From NCBI RefSeq assembly GCF_001039355.2, contig NW_019774011.1:1-27236 (forward strand): DNA of 27,236 nucleotides. The letters are read 5' to 3'. Position numbers and translations under genes: made by a program. Positions 1 to 14,181 of the stretch are shown here, one piece after another; the stretch's first letter is position 1; the number at the start of each line of letters is the position of its first letter. The DNA comes from Lingula anatina (taxonomy: Eukaryota > Brachiopoda > Lingulata > Lingulida > Lingulidae). A model generated the notes under the pieces. That model was not told where the DNA came from, did no database searches, and saw only the letters and a list, made by a program, of their open reading frames with translations.

Positions 1-741
1 ATTTGTGTTTCATATCTCTGCTATCAATTTTAATTTAGCAGATTCCTCTGAGGTTTTTTTGAATAGATTTTTTATTCAGGGTGAATTAAAGGCATAATCT
101 TAAACATGCTTGAGGTGAAATCTCCACTTTCTATGCTTTTTAAGCAAAAAGGCCAACTGTGGAAATTGTGCACTATCAAGCTATATGTGATGGGGATACC
201 AAAGGCATTTAAGCTGATGCTTCTCTCAAAGTAATAAAGCAGACATTATTTTCTATATGTCTTCCTGTGAACCTTGTCAACATTAGCTGAAGTACTGTTG
301 TTTTAATATTTTTCCTCATAAATTTAGTCAATCTTAAAAGTGTCTGCTGTTAAAAAACATGTTTTTTTATAAATATTTTGAAAAATTATAATCACTCATG
401 ACAAATACATGTCAAATTTCTGTGCTACTTAGATATGACTGTGTTATCATTAAATATTAACACTCATTAACAATGGTGCCTCATCTCACCCTAACAACAT
501 ATACTAATGCATATTCAAAAAACACAAATAGATACATAAATAAAGTGCAAAATAACTGACACACATGTGGCTGTGCGACAATATAAGTTAGTAACAAAAC
601 AAATATTTCACATTTCTCAATATCATATTTATAATAATATATGATTATGTTAAAAATGCAGAAATATTGTCAACTTAATCTGCCATACAGAAATAACTAG
701 ATGGAATCAGAAAGCAAGCAACTTTAAGAACCCTATCTTAC
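1..741. other. Intron beyond the last visible exon
   Basis: AT-rich sequence with no Ig, EGF or other exon that I could support on either strand. It begins with the donor GTAAGA at 741-736 and should lead to the first full EGF exon outside the window. Confidence 0.7.
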
Positions 742-804
742 CCCGGCAATATGGTCCTTCTGGATCTAAGAAAAATCCTTTCGGGCATTTGTTGCTTGGT
801 GTGC
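742..804 (-). CDS. HMCN1: Short cysteine exon leading into the EGF region
   Basis: A 63-base phase 1-1 exon with acceptor TTTTCAG and donor GTAAGA. It encodes GTPSNKCPKGFFLDPEGPYC then RG. The C-P-x-G-F/Y-x-x-D-x-x-G-x-x-C pattern is the partial EGF-like stub seen between G2F and the first calcium-binding EGF in hemicentins. It is too short for a reading-frame call. The EGF array should continue at lower coordinates, beyond the window. Confidence 0.78.
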
Positions 805-3800
805 CTGAAAAACATAGCCATGTAAATCCAGTGTTCAAAAACTTAATAAAATAGTAAATATACCTTAATCAATATTTTATGCATTTCATGTCATTGGTCT
901 ATTATCATATAATCATCATTCATTTTTTAAATTAATGAATGGAAGAGATTAATATGTGAAAGAGGGTTAAATTTCACAAATTATATTTGTATAAATCCTG
1001 TTTATATTATTCATTACACTATGTAAATCTTGTTGATTCAACTTTTTTAAACGCTTAAGACATTATTATTTCATACTGCTGCTTGCAAAATACAAACCAA
1101 TTGTTTCTTATATTTCAAAAACACCTTTAGCATTGATATTAGTTAAAAGCTCTGAAGATATTTTATTACATATTTGCCAGAAATAGTTTAACATATAAAA
1201 AACTATGTGTATAATAATAATAACTATTATAATTATTTCGATGAGCAAAAAAGCTGCAATTGCATTATACCTTTGGCAATCCTTGCAGAAAGCTGATACC
1301 TCATCACCTCCTCGCTGGGTTCAAACTTCACAGTTAAATCATCCGCAAAAAGTTTCTGCACCAAATATGGCATTTTGCCAAGCTCTGCATCATATGTTAT
1401 TGTGTGGTTCCAGGCATAGGGTATAATGTAGTTCCCTATTTTGAACATCCTTGTTGAATAAGCATAGATTGCGCCAGGAGCTGTCTGAATGTACTCTTCT
1501 TCGTAGGGCTCTACTTTGATGATGGCAGACGGCGGAAGCTGTGGGACATATCCATTGACTACAATGTCCAGCTGTAACTCACCATTGCTGTCCATTCCAC
1601 GAGCTATGTGAATCATTCTAAGAATTTCACCTATGGAGTAGGAAAGAGAGAAGTAGAAGTAAATAAACATGAGATCAAATAAATTGGTAAATCAATGAGA
1701 AATACATAATAAAAATTATGTATATAAACTAACTCTGAAAAAAACTAGACAAATGTAACTTTAAAATTAAAACAAAATATGGAATGTTGGTAACAAAATT
1801 TAACTGGTCAATGTCACACCAGTAGAGGAAGAGCTCCATGAAGTTATGATATTGTTAAAAATTCCTATTCCTTTAAAAAACTGATACTCGAGAGAGCACA
1901 ACACAGACCTGTAGAAAACTCCACTTGTACTTCTCTGCGGAACTCTCCCTTGGTAAGTGTGTATCCATTAACAGCCTCTCCTACCTCAAGAGCTGTGGTC
2001 CAATATATAGGGGTCAGAATAGAGATGAGATGCTCCATAAGGCGGCCTAAAATAAGACAGAAATATATGAATTGTCTGAAGACAAAATTTGCTAAAATTA
2101 CCTAAGGTGTCTAGCAAGACACTGAAATATTAACTAGTGTACAAACAACTCTAAAAATTCTAATTAGCAAAAGTAGCACTTATCTCCCAAAGCTATGCAA
2201 CTACTAGTGCATATAAATGTGACTGTAAAACTCCTTTGTTTACAATTCTCAACTAAATCCTTTATTACCTTCAATAACAATTACAATTTTCTACATTATA
2301 TGCACTGTTTCATTCAGTAAAAGACCTGACAACAGTTCTCACCTATGGACCTTGGAATGTTGTGTAGTTTAGCAGTGACAATAGTTCCTGATTCAGATGG
2401 AGTGATGTTGGCAATTAGTGTTGATACTCCAAAGTCAATGTCATTGACATTGCCAATGATGTTACCCATAGCTTTTGTTGGAAGTCCACCTGAAACATTA
2501 AAAAAAATTCACAAAACATTTTGGATAGGAATAAAACATACTGATAAAAATCGCCTTTAATTATAAGACCCTAAAATATTCTATGAACTTGTTTTTTTCA
2601 TATTTTCCTTACTATCCAGTATCAGCAGAGGAATTGTCTAGAATGTCCAGATATTCTCCTTCATCAGAGGTACAATATATAATATTATGTATATAACACA
2701 TATATCAGCACAAGACCCCTTTTCAAATGTCCTCTGCCTTGACAAGTTTTTACCTCCACAAGACTTAATATTGCACTTCTGAATTTGTGTTTCATCTCCC
2801 AAGCAATGCTTTCCACCAAAACGTGGCTGTGAGCAGGATCTGGTACGTTTCTGTTCCCCACCCCCGCAGGTCTGTGTGCACTTGGACCAGTCACTCCAGC
2901 GACTCCATTGGCCATCCACTGTAATAACAGCATATTAAATGTGATAACACCAAAATACAAAATTGCAGAAAAGTTGTGATAAGTGTGAATATCTTATTTA
3001 ATGCCCCCCCCCTCACCCAAAACAGAGAGTTTTAACTCAGATATACATGTATGATTATTGGTTTCAACTTTGTATCATTGAATCATCTGGAGTAAAAAGT
3101 ATATATACAGCTGTAAAATTGCTTAACTTTTAAAACTTCTCATAATATCACTTATTTATAATTATATAAATAAATGATCAGTAAACATTGCTTTCAACTG
3201 TTCCATTATCAAAACCCTTTATTCACAATCAATCATTAGAACGAAATTCCTTAACAAATGAGACATGGTTTATTAAGTAGTTCCATATATCAAACCATTC
3301 CCATTGTAAACATAAAAACACATCCCAACTTGGTCTACTTTACCTGGGCACTCCACTTCATTACACCTCTCTGCCTCTTCGCTATTTCCTGGACATGCTC
3401 TACCGCCATTACTAGGGGCTGGGTTGCCACAAGTACGGAACCTCTTCTGGTAACCACCGCCACACTCAGCTGTACAGTCTCCCCAGCCACCCCAAGGGGA
3501 CCAGTTACCATGGACTGAATATGTGAGGGAAATCATTAGCAACTTTTCTCGTGGTATGCATTAAGAATTACAGAACTTTAATAGAGTAAAAAATAAACTT
3601 TCTTGGAAATTTCAACACTACATAAATATGTTTAGAATTTGAAAGCAGGTTTATAGATAATACTTATATGAAAATCTTTGGAGAGAGTAGATATACCTTA
3701 CATTCATACATCTGCTAGCTATACTCACTTGGACAACCTTGTGTATTGCAGTAGTCAGTCTCCGTGTCTCGACCCAAGCAATATCGTCCTCCATAACTTG

Positions 3801-5289
3801 GTGCAGGAGAGTCGCAGCGCCGTGACCTTGACTTGGTTCCACCATTACAGGAGCGTGAACACACAGTCCATGGTGCCCATCCTCCCCAGTTACCATGAAC
3901 TATGAGATATAAAGTGGAGATTTGTATGGATGGACATCAAATTATTACATTTTTACTAAGTTAACTGAACTTGCTAAATACATATTTTTCTTTTTCTTTT
4001 TTTGCTGGTTGGACTCTTAACCATTACAACAAAACCTTTATAAGGAAAATGGAGAGAACACTACAAGTTACAATTGTGCATTTCTGTTTACTGTACCTAC
4101 TTAAGTTAAATCATTTAACCAACAATTTTCTCCAGACTTATTTAGGAGTGTAAAACCAAATCAATCAACAAGAATTTACTCCTTACTTTCACACTCTCTG
4201 ATCTTGCATCTTCTCCTCTCCGTCTCATCTCCGACACATTCCTTCCCACCATGCTCTGCTCTGGGAGAGTTACAGTCACGATAGCGCTCCTGCATACCAG
4301 TGCCACAAGTCTGACTACATGGTTGCCATGGTGACCATGAGCTCCAATCACCATCAACTTGAGAACAGAGAAAAAAGGTAAATAAATATATTTCAGTCTT
4401 GTATTTCTAATAAAATTTGTTATTTGGAAAAAAAGTACTGTATTAAAAGGTTCTAGTAAAGTCATTTGCATTTTAAAAGTATATCAAAATAACTGTATCA
4501 CACTATTTTCTCATGTCAAATGATAGGTTCAATCCAGTTTTGACTGTTTTCAAATACTTCAAACTAATATATTTTTCTCTTTTGGAAGTACCCTCTTCTC
4601 CCTTTTTACCTCTATCCCTCCCCCCCCCCCCCCAAAAAAAAAAAAAAAGCCCCCCTCTGCTCCTCCCTGGTCCCTAAGAGCATCATTACCAGGACATGGC
4701 CTAAGACTGCACTCCACTCTCTCTTTGTCATCCCCAAAGCATGACCGCCCACCAAACTGAGGAGGCGGGTTGTCACAGCGCCGACTTCGCTGACGATATC
4801 CAACACCACAAGTGGCACTGCAGCTCTCATACTGACTCCAGTTGCTCCAGCTTCCATCAACTGAAAAAAATAGATAAACTAAGATTTAACAATAGCAAAT
4901 TTTCAATAAGTACAACAATGACACAATACTTGCTTTAAATTCTGCATTTTTGTCAGATCCAGCTTTGAAACTTTTCATCTCTCCTTCTAGTTCTCTTTTT
5001 TTACACTGATTGTTTTAAGATGGCCACCATGCCCAACTTACAGAAAATTTGAGCTGTATTTTTCTTACCTGCACACTCCCTGGGCAGACACCTGCGCGAC
5101 TCTCTGGTCTCTCCAACGCACTCTCTCCCTCCATTGGCTGGCTTGGGGTTGTCGCAGGCACGCTCTCTGTACATGATCCCCTGACCACACGACACACTGC
5201 AGTCACTCCACTCAGACCAGCTGCTGAACATACCATGGACTGAGCAAAACAGAAGCAAAATGAAGGCCTGTAGTTCGCAATTTCAAAAG

Positions 5290-5334
<45 letters not shown>

Positions 5335-8300
5335 GGGGGGGTTAAATATAGGTGGAAAACATTTTTAGAGCCTTAGTTGACCAAATTTGAGAAAATGGAT
5401 AGAACTTTTGGATAGAAATTGGATGGAAATTTAGATTCAGACAGCTAAAAATGACAAAAGATGCTGAAATTCTTCAGAAATCATTTGAGTCTTGATAACT
5501 ACTGTTTACATACCTACAACAGTCAACTGTGCTTGTACCAATGCTCTTCCTAGTGGATTCTTTGCTAAACATGTGTACAGGGCAGAGTCTTCTAACTGAG
5601 TGGCTACAATCCTGAAGTATAAGACAAAATACTGGAGTTAAAATTTTCATTTTTTTTTTCACAGGTAATAGTGTCAAATTGATGCATTATTTTAAAAGAC
5701 AGCATCACGTATAAATCAGCATTGACTTTCAAAACTTTTTCATTGTACCTCAAAGAATTATTTTGCAAAATAGTAATCCTATCATGTGTGGACAGCACAG
5801 TTTGGTAGGGAGTCTCTCTCTTCCAGGTTATTTCAGCTGCGGGTTCACTTTCAGCCACACAGTCCCACACCAGTGTGGCACCCTGGTCTATCTTGATGTC
5901 CTTGGGCTCTAACTTGAAATCTGGGGCCTCTGAATGAAAAGATATAGGGGAAACATGCAGAGTATCATTTTTCAAAATTAAAAAAAAAGTTTGCTTACTG
6001 CATTAAATAATTGCATAAATGGTAATAGGAACTGTATGAATGATGGTAATAATGTAGTAATAATGGTTTTTCCACTACTACTACCAGCACTTTTTATAAT
6101 AATAATAAGAAGAAGAAGAAGAAGAAGAAGAATAGTGATGCATTGTAAACAAAATGAATACTTACTCCTTATTGTGATAAATGCACTGCTCTCAGATGTT
6201 CCTGCATCATTTGTGGCAACACACTTGTATTCTCCTGCATCAGATGTCTGGTATAATAGGAGACATACATGAGAAGTTGTTAAATTTATTGCATCACAAC
6301 TGAAGTCCTAAAACTAAAATTAAATTGAAACCTTCAGTGTTTGAGGGACTTTGAAGTCTAAATCACAGCACTGATCAACACATATTTTTTTTATTTAATA
6401 AGATTTCTTATGATAAATTTTTTTAATGAATAAGATTTCTTAATGTTTTCAGCCTTATTTAGGAGAGCAACTCACAGTAGAATCATAAATAATAAGAGAG
6501 CCATTGGACAGCTGCTGGACCCTATTGTTTAGCTGGACGGGGCGGCCATTCTTGGTCCAGATAATGGTGGGTGCGGGGTCACCGCTGACTGGACAGGACA
6601 GTATGATACGCTGGGCAATGGTCACTGCTCTGTTACCAGGGGGCAGCAGTATCTTTGGTGGGACTGAAAGAAGAGAACGAAATTTTGTTCAAAATTTTTT
6701 TAATGCATGCTTAGGAAACACAGCAATGGCATTAACCTATGTATAATTATGAAAATTGTTGGGTCAGCTGCTGACTGATTATTTCATAATATCTTTAAAA
6801 TACAGGGTTTTGTATTATGTTACTATGAAAGGCAAGCCACATAATTAATGCACAACACTACCAGTGATTCAACAATTCATGAATAAAATACACACATTCA
6901 ACAAAATCACTGATGCTTCTCTGATCATAAACGCTTTGTCAGAATAAAATGAAAACAAACTGTTTAACAACAACATTAAATCATTATTTTAATAATCAAA
7001 AAAATCAAAATTTTCTTATTTTCATTCACCTTTGACCCTGACAGCTGCCACAACTTTCCTTTTCCCTGCTGGATTCTCTGCCTCACATGTATATGTGCCA
7101 TCATCATCTTTCATGGCATTATCAATCACCAAGCGACTTCTACCGTTCACACTTGGTGCAGCTGAAGTGGAAAGAAGGAGAAAAAATTGTACACAGAGTC
7201 CATACTGGCAAAATGATGTTAGTGTACATGCAAGCATTAAAATATGTATATAAATTCTTATGGCAAAACAGGGATATTGATATCAGAACAAAAGACTGAA
7301 AAACTAAATGTCAACAAAAAATAAGATTTCACATATCTGCTTTAATTTCAAAAGTAGATGTCAATAAAATTATTTTAGGTGTTTTTTTAGGTGGTCAAGA
7401 GACAGAGAAAGAATTGATCAAAAATTCAATGATACCATTATTACCTGGAAGATAAGATCCGTTAACAGACCATGTCACGACTGGAGTAGGCATCCCCACG
7501 GCCTCGCACTCTAACTGGATACGTCCACCTGTGGTCACTTCTTGGTCCTGGGGGATCACCGTGAATGATGGACCAACTGGTAACATACAAATATACATGT
7601 TAGCTAGTCTTATAATGTTACAGTGTAAGAATCGACTGATATAGAATACTAAACATTCAAGCTGAAAACATTCTTGTAGATCATGAAAGGTGGGCAAACT
7701 GGTATCATGCAAATATACATATTAGATATAATAACAATTATAACAATGATTTATCTATCAAAAATATATAATATAAATGACATGATGTTATAGATATTAA
7801 ACAAAGATATGGACTGATACACATATATGGTAATTCAAAGAATAATTTAAATATGCTTAAATTACTACAGGCTATATATTGAACGAGTCATAGTTAAACT
7901 GAAAAATCTGCACGCGGGTTTTTCATCAATGTTTGAAGTCAATTAGCATAAAACTTTTAATGACCTGATTACACAACTATGTTTTTTAATTACTGATTGT
8001 GGTTCTTGTCAGTTCTATTTCTATTATAGAAAATCACATACTTTGTACTCTGAGGAGTACTTCTCTGGAGTCTTTGCCAGCTTCATTGTCAGCTCTGCAT
8101 ACATAACTGCCTTGGTCTTGTTCCTACAAAGTTTGTGAAATGTTTATATTTCATCTACCTCTTAAAAGGATAATTGAAGATGTGTTATTTATTATAACTG
8201 CATATTCCAAATATCTCATTTGGCTCTTCAGGGGTCAATTTCTGTGAAAGAGACCTCCCACACACACATACACAAATCACAGCAACAAAGACCTGTTACC

Positions 8301-10582
8301 ATGTAAATTGAATGTTCCATACATTTAACATATGACAAATTACTGTTAACCTTGAACAAATAAAATGGAAAACTTTTTTAGTTTAAGCTGTATTTAATGA
8401 GAATATATTGCTTATTGTGAATCTTTATACAACTTAAATTAACCAGTCCTAAAGTTTTCTAGATATGTGAAATTTACTCCACAAATTTTATCATCATTCA
8501 TCATAATGTTGACTTATTTATTAATTATTCACATCCAGAACCATCAAAATATAACTATATATGTACCTTAACATTTTCAATCCTCAAGGTACCATTAGAT
8601 AAAATCTTGTACTTTCCCTCCAGGTCTCTGACACCTGAGAAGTCTTTCATCCACTGGATCTGTGGGGAGGGGATTCCTTCAGCAACACACGGCAACATGG
8701 CCGTCTCTCCTTGGATGACCACAAAGATACGCTGGTCGCCAGTGATGGTTGGAGATACTACAAACACATTACATTGCTGTATTACATAGTGGTCTATTAT
8801 GTTTGACAAGTAATCTAGGTAGAGGTGATTATTACATTATCTCTGCTGCAATTAAGAAACTATTGTAAACATACTGGTACCACTATTTAAGTTAATTAGT
8901 CACTAGTCCTATATTATAATCTTACATTATATACATCAATTTTTAAGTTAACTAGTTTTATGTATATGCTACTGAATGGAAACTTCCTTGAAGTTTACCT
9001 TGTACTACAAGGTCCATGGTGACTGATGCCCTTCCGGCAACATTCTCAGCTATACAAGTGAATGTACCTGAGTCCTGGGCTCTGAAATTATATAACACAC
9101 ATATCAGCTTTGCCTATCAAAGTGAAAGAGCACATATTTGTTATATTTTGACTACCACACAGTTAAAAATATTTCTGCTATAATGGATTTTAATGCAAAA
9201 ATGTAGCAAGTGACAAATGTAGCATTTTGTACATTACATAACCAAATGAACAATTCTGATAAAGAATAACATGATTAAGCATTACTCATTACAGAGAGAC
9301 CTACTTGGTGATGGGAATGGCTAGACCTCCTGATCTTATCTGTCTGAAACTGAAGTCTGTTGGGCTGATCTCAACTCCATCTTTCTCCCAGATAATCTTA
9401 GGTTTTGGTACTCCAATGGATTTGCATGGCATGATGAGTCCATGACCCTGAATGACCTTGAACTCTGTCTGCTGCTCTTCAATAAATGGGGGTACTGCAA
9501 AAAATGACAATTAAAATTGCAAGGTGCATTTAACACCTTGCTGCCAGCTTTTCTCTTTTTCTTTTCTTCTTTTTTCTACATTTTTCTTTTTAGTTTTCAA
9601 ATTAAGTTTGTGATGCAAACATGTTAATGAGACTGCCCACTCATGAGATTTAAGTTCAAATTTCTCGTACAAAGCAGTTACCATTTAAGGTTACCATCTG
9701 GTATAATTTAATCTATCTAGAAAAATCAAAACAGAGCTTATACAGATGAGGGTTAAAATGAACAGGACTTTCCAGATTTTAATCCAAAAGTGAACCAAAT
9801 GTTCACTCTGAATAAACTGAAAATAATTTGTGGGCTATGTTTGCCAGCTTACCCAATACTTCTAGTCTTGTCTGGGCCAGGATGGTGCCGGCAGTGTTCT
9901 GTGCTATACAGATGTACATGCCACTATCTGACACACGCGCATTCTCTATTTTCAAGGACCCATTGGAAAGAATCTCTCTGAATCCTGCAAGAATGAAATA
10001 ACTGCATTCAATATAAATGAAGGCATAGATACTTAACAAAACTTGAAGCACAAGTTTGACTGTTTTTCTTTGTCTTTTCAAAGACAAAATTTTGCAGCAC
10101 AATGTGCCATCCAGAAATGCAAAAATTTTATGCCATTAATTAACACAAATAAAATAATGTGTCAAGGGTATGGGCAAGGGAATGTTACGTATATAATAAT
10201 AACAATAACTAGTTTGGGAAGGATGTTTTCATCCAAATATAACATAGGATCAGCTATATCATAAAACACAAAATTAATCTTAAAATTAACTTACCTATGG
10301 AATTTGTTTGAAGTGCTGCTCCTTTCTGCCAAGAAATTATAGGTTTGGGAGTTCCAGTTGCTTTGCACGGGAGTATGACAGTGTTTTTAACAAGAACCCG
10401 CTTTTCTTTCTCTCCCCGTTCAATACTTGGAGGGACTGAAATAATTTTTTGGTTGATTAAAAGATTTTCAATGTCAATTCATGATCTTGAAAACATGAAG
10501 ATGCCTGCTTTTATGTGATTTCATTAATACTTTAACAATCAATATATCTCATTTCCATAACTGCAATAATAATAATAATAAC

Positions 10583-10631
<49 letters not shown>

Positions 10632-13600
10632 TGTTGTTGTGGAGAAAGATATTTTCCTCTAGTTTCTCTTACCATAAACACTGAGGTTAATTCTCCTGGA
10701 CACTTGACCTGCAGGGTTGCTGGCAGTACAGGTGTACTCGCCCTCATCTGCCACCTTCACAGCAGCAAACTCCAGGTTACCAGACTTGTGCATACGGTAG
10801 CGTAACTGAGCACCTGTGTCAAAGGACAGTTTTGTGCCATCTTTGGTCCATGTTACCTAAAATATGTATCAATGAATGGAGATTTCAAAGTGGAATTTCA
10901 AGGACATTGATAGATTATGCTAGGACATGATAGCCTGGAATAGCCAGCATAAGCAAATTAGTTATATGTGAAACAGAGATTTTTCAAATTAAGTAATAAT
11001 AAAATCTATTTCTTCTGCATCTTGTTGCAGATAACTATTCTCATTAACTAAACATAGAAAAACATTTTTCCAAACCAGAGAAATCATGAATGTATAACAA
11101 ATATGACAGCAACTTTGTCTTAGCAAATGTCGAAACATGCGGCCACGTCAAGTCATAATACTCACCTCTGGGTCAGGCAGTCCAACACTTTGACACTCTA
11201 ATGTAGTCCTGGTATCTACAATAGAGGCAACCTCTGTCTGGCCATCTTCTATTGTTGGTGGAACTGAGAAAAGAAATCATAAAAAACATACGTAAATAAA
11301 AACTGAAACTACATTGTAGATCAGTGAAATCCCCACAAAAAATAGCTATATATAAATATACAATGAAACATTTTGTAGTACAATATTAAGGCCAACCATA
11401 AGCACTGCTGCTTGTAAAATTGCAACCATGGCTGGAGTCAATTACCCTGAACATCCAAGTCAAAATTCTTAATGGCTCTTCCTGCCGGGTTGACAGCGAT
11501 GCAGGCATAGGATCCAATTTCTCGCAACTGCGCACTCAAAATCTGCAAACGTCTTCCGTTTTCATACACCCTTATGTTAGGAGTTCCCAAGGGTGAGATA
11601 GGGATACTTTCTCTCTCCCACGATATTCGTGGGGATGGAATGCCCTCTGCAGGGCACTTGATTGCAATTGGGCGATTGATGGTAACTGTAAGCTGCTCCA
11701 ATCTTTCTGAACCGTTGATAGAGGGAGGCACTGGAGATAAAAAATGATGATTAAAATATTAATGAATATAATCACTTATAATCACATATCTGAAGTGTTT
11801 GTAGCATCATCAGTTATAATACTGTGAATGTTAATCATCCAGTCGTATGTAACAGAAATCAACAAGATTGAAAACTGTTCATCTGCATTTACAGTCGACT
11901 ATATCTGAAGTTTCCAAGAGAAAGAAGCAATGTCATTGACTTCAGACTAGCATAAGGCTTTAAAAACACTCCTTATGAAAAATACCGATGTGACATCTTG
12001 GATTTTAATCCACCAAAAATTTAAAAACAGAATTTGAATTTAATAGTATACTTTCAAATATAAACCTCACCATAAACATCTAGAATGTAGTGTCTCTCGG
12101 CCATACCAGCAGGATTCTCAGCACGGCAAGTGTATGACGATGTGTCTTTTACCTGAGCACTTGTTATCTCCAGGACTCGGCCATTAGTATGGATGCTAAT
12201 GAAACACATAATTAGTTTATTTCCAAACAGTTTATTTATTTATCAGAAAAATGGAATGAAATAGAATTAAGACAAATAGAATTTCATATAAAAAACAATG
12301 CTTAAGCACATCTGACTCCCAATTACATAATTCAAGTGGAAGTCAAAGTGTTAAGCCAAAGCTAAAACATATAAAAGAAACTCATATTTTCATTTCCCTT
12401 TGCTAAAAACTCTTCTAACCACTGACATAAATCTTACAAGTAGTGTTCAGTAAAACTTAACAAACAATATTTAAACAAACAAAAACCATATAGATAAAAA
12501 TTAACTGTTCTTTTTCTTTAAAAAAAAAAAAAATTCCAACCAACTATAAATTGGACAACAAGCAAATGACACCTTAGTTTACTTACGTTATATGTGGATC
12601 AGCATCCACATTCATCTCCTCCCCTCCTTTAAACCACCTGATGGTGGGTGGGGGGATTCCCTCAGCAATACACTCAATGGAGATAGGTCTCTCCACCACC
12701 ACATTCAGCTTCTGTGGTGGCTTGCCAGCATCAACTATCACTGGGGGAACTGAAATATAGCATGGATTTTGTTCCTTTATAAAAGCAAAATAGCAAATTA
12801 ATTTCATTGGTATACTTGAGAGGTGTGGACGACAAGGGCACCATCTTCTCTTAAGTAATCTTATTATTTGTCAGACTAATAGAAAGTCTATGTCAATATG
12901 TTTGCATATCCTCTTTTCACAAAGCCCTGGATTCACATTTTAGTAAGTATTCACTTATCACATAAATGGCTCACATTTTAACCATTAAGAAATTCAATTT
13001 TTACCAAATCTTTTATTTTGAATGGGTATAATATAAATATTTTCTTCACCATCAACTATTTTCTTTACTTTCCTTAAATCTTATAAAATTTTAGGATCAG
13101 GACCTACCATAAACTTCAAGTTGAAACTTTCTTTCCAACTGTCCAGCAACATTGGTTGCAATGCAAGTATAGGTGGCAGCATCAGTCACTTGGGTGTTCC
13201 GTATCTGTAGTCTTTGCCCATTGGATGATATATCCAAGTATCTGTAGGGGAAGTCAAGAAGAGGTTCTCGGTTCTTCAGCCACAGGATAGAGGGTGGAGG
13301 AATACCAACGGCGGGACACTCAATGAAAACAGTGCGGTTTTGAATCACACTGAATTTTTTCAGCAACCTGCTGTCGTCAATAGATGGTGGCACTGAAGGA
13401 TATTTAATGTCGGGTATTATTGCAGGAATATGATTTTGCATTTAAGTTATTCCAATCATAATTATCATAAAAGATGGTGTAGAGACTGTGTTCACAGCCA
13501 TACTACCAGATTCATGTACATATTGGATTAAAACAGGGCAATGAGGGCACCTATATACTAAGTAAACTGATAGCCTTGCTCTTACAGCCTTAACAGACTG

Positions 13601-14111
13601 TAATTAACTTGCATTTTGAACCAGTTAGCCTCATGTTATTTTGATAAAGCAAATCATAGTCAGAATCAGTTTCCAAGCCTTACCCAGCACCTCCAGGTCA
13701 TAATGCTGTCTCAGGTTTCCAGCCTCATTGCTGGCAATACAGGTGTATCTGGCCGTGTCGCTCTCCTGGGCATGCATGATATCAATCTGACGGCTATCGG
13801 ACAATATCTTCACATGGTCATCCTGCTCTAGGGTGCGTCCATTCTTCAGCCATTCTACCTCTGGTTTGGGGATGCCCTTGACTGGACATTCTAGGATGAC
13901 CGTTCGGTTGACGATGACCTTCGGGTTCTCCACTATGTTGGATCTGTCAATACTAGGTGGAACTGCAAAGATAAATTAGTTTACACTGAAAAATCTTAAC
14001 TGAAAAAGAACTTGGATAAATGCATGTTTTCTAACAATTAGNTATTCACTTTTCACATAAATGACTCACATTTTAACCATTTTTACCAAATTGTTTATTT
14101 TGAATAGGTAA

Positions 14112-14181
<70 letters not shown>

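Larger units (their letters stand above)
12950..14041. repeat. Tandem duplication, low-coordinate copy (Ig19-Ig20 exons)
   Basis: This is the partner of 14043-15179. The exons lie exactly 1138 bp from their counterparts. Divergence is about 1-3% in exons and a little more in introns. The left edge lies near the TAGTAAGTATTCAC stretch at 12941-12954. Confidence 0.9.

Noticed and set aside
3651-4860. Three long minus-strand frames over TSP1 exons that do not look like TSP1
   Set aside because: They are in the wrong frame. Correct splice phase gives six-cysteine TSP1 repeats in all three places.
10532-10747. A minus-strand open frame with a long Ile run
   Set aside because: It comes from the AAT microsatellite and runs into part of the Ig23 exon out of frame.
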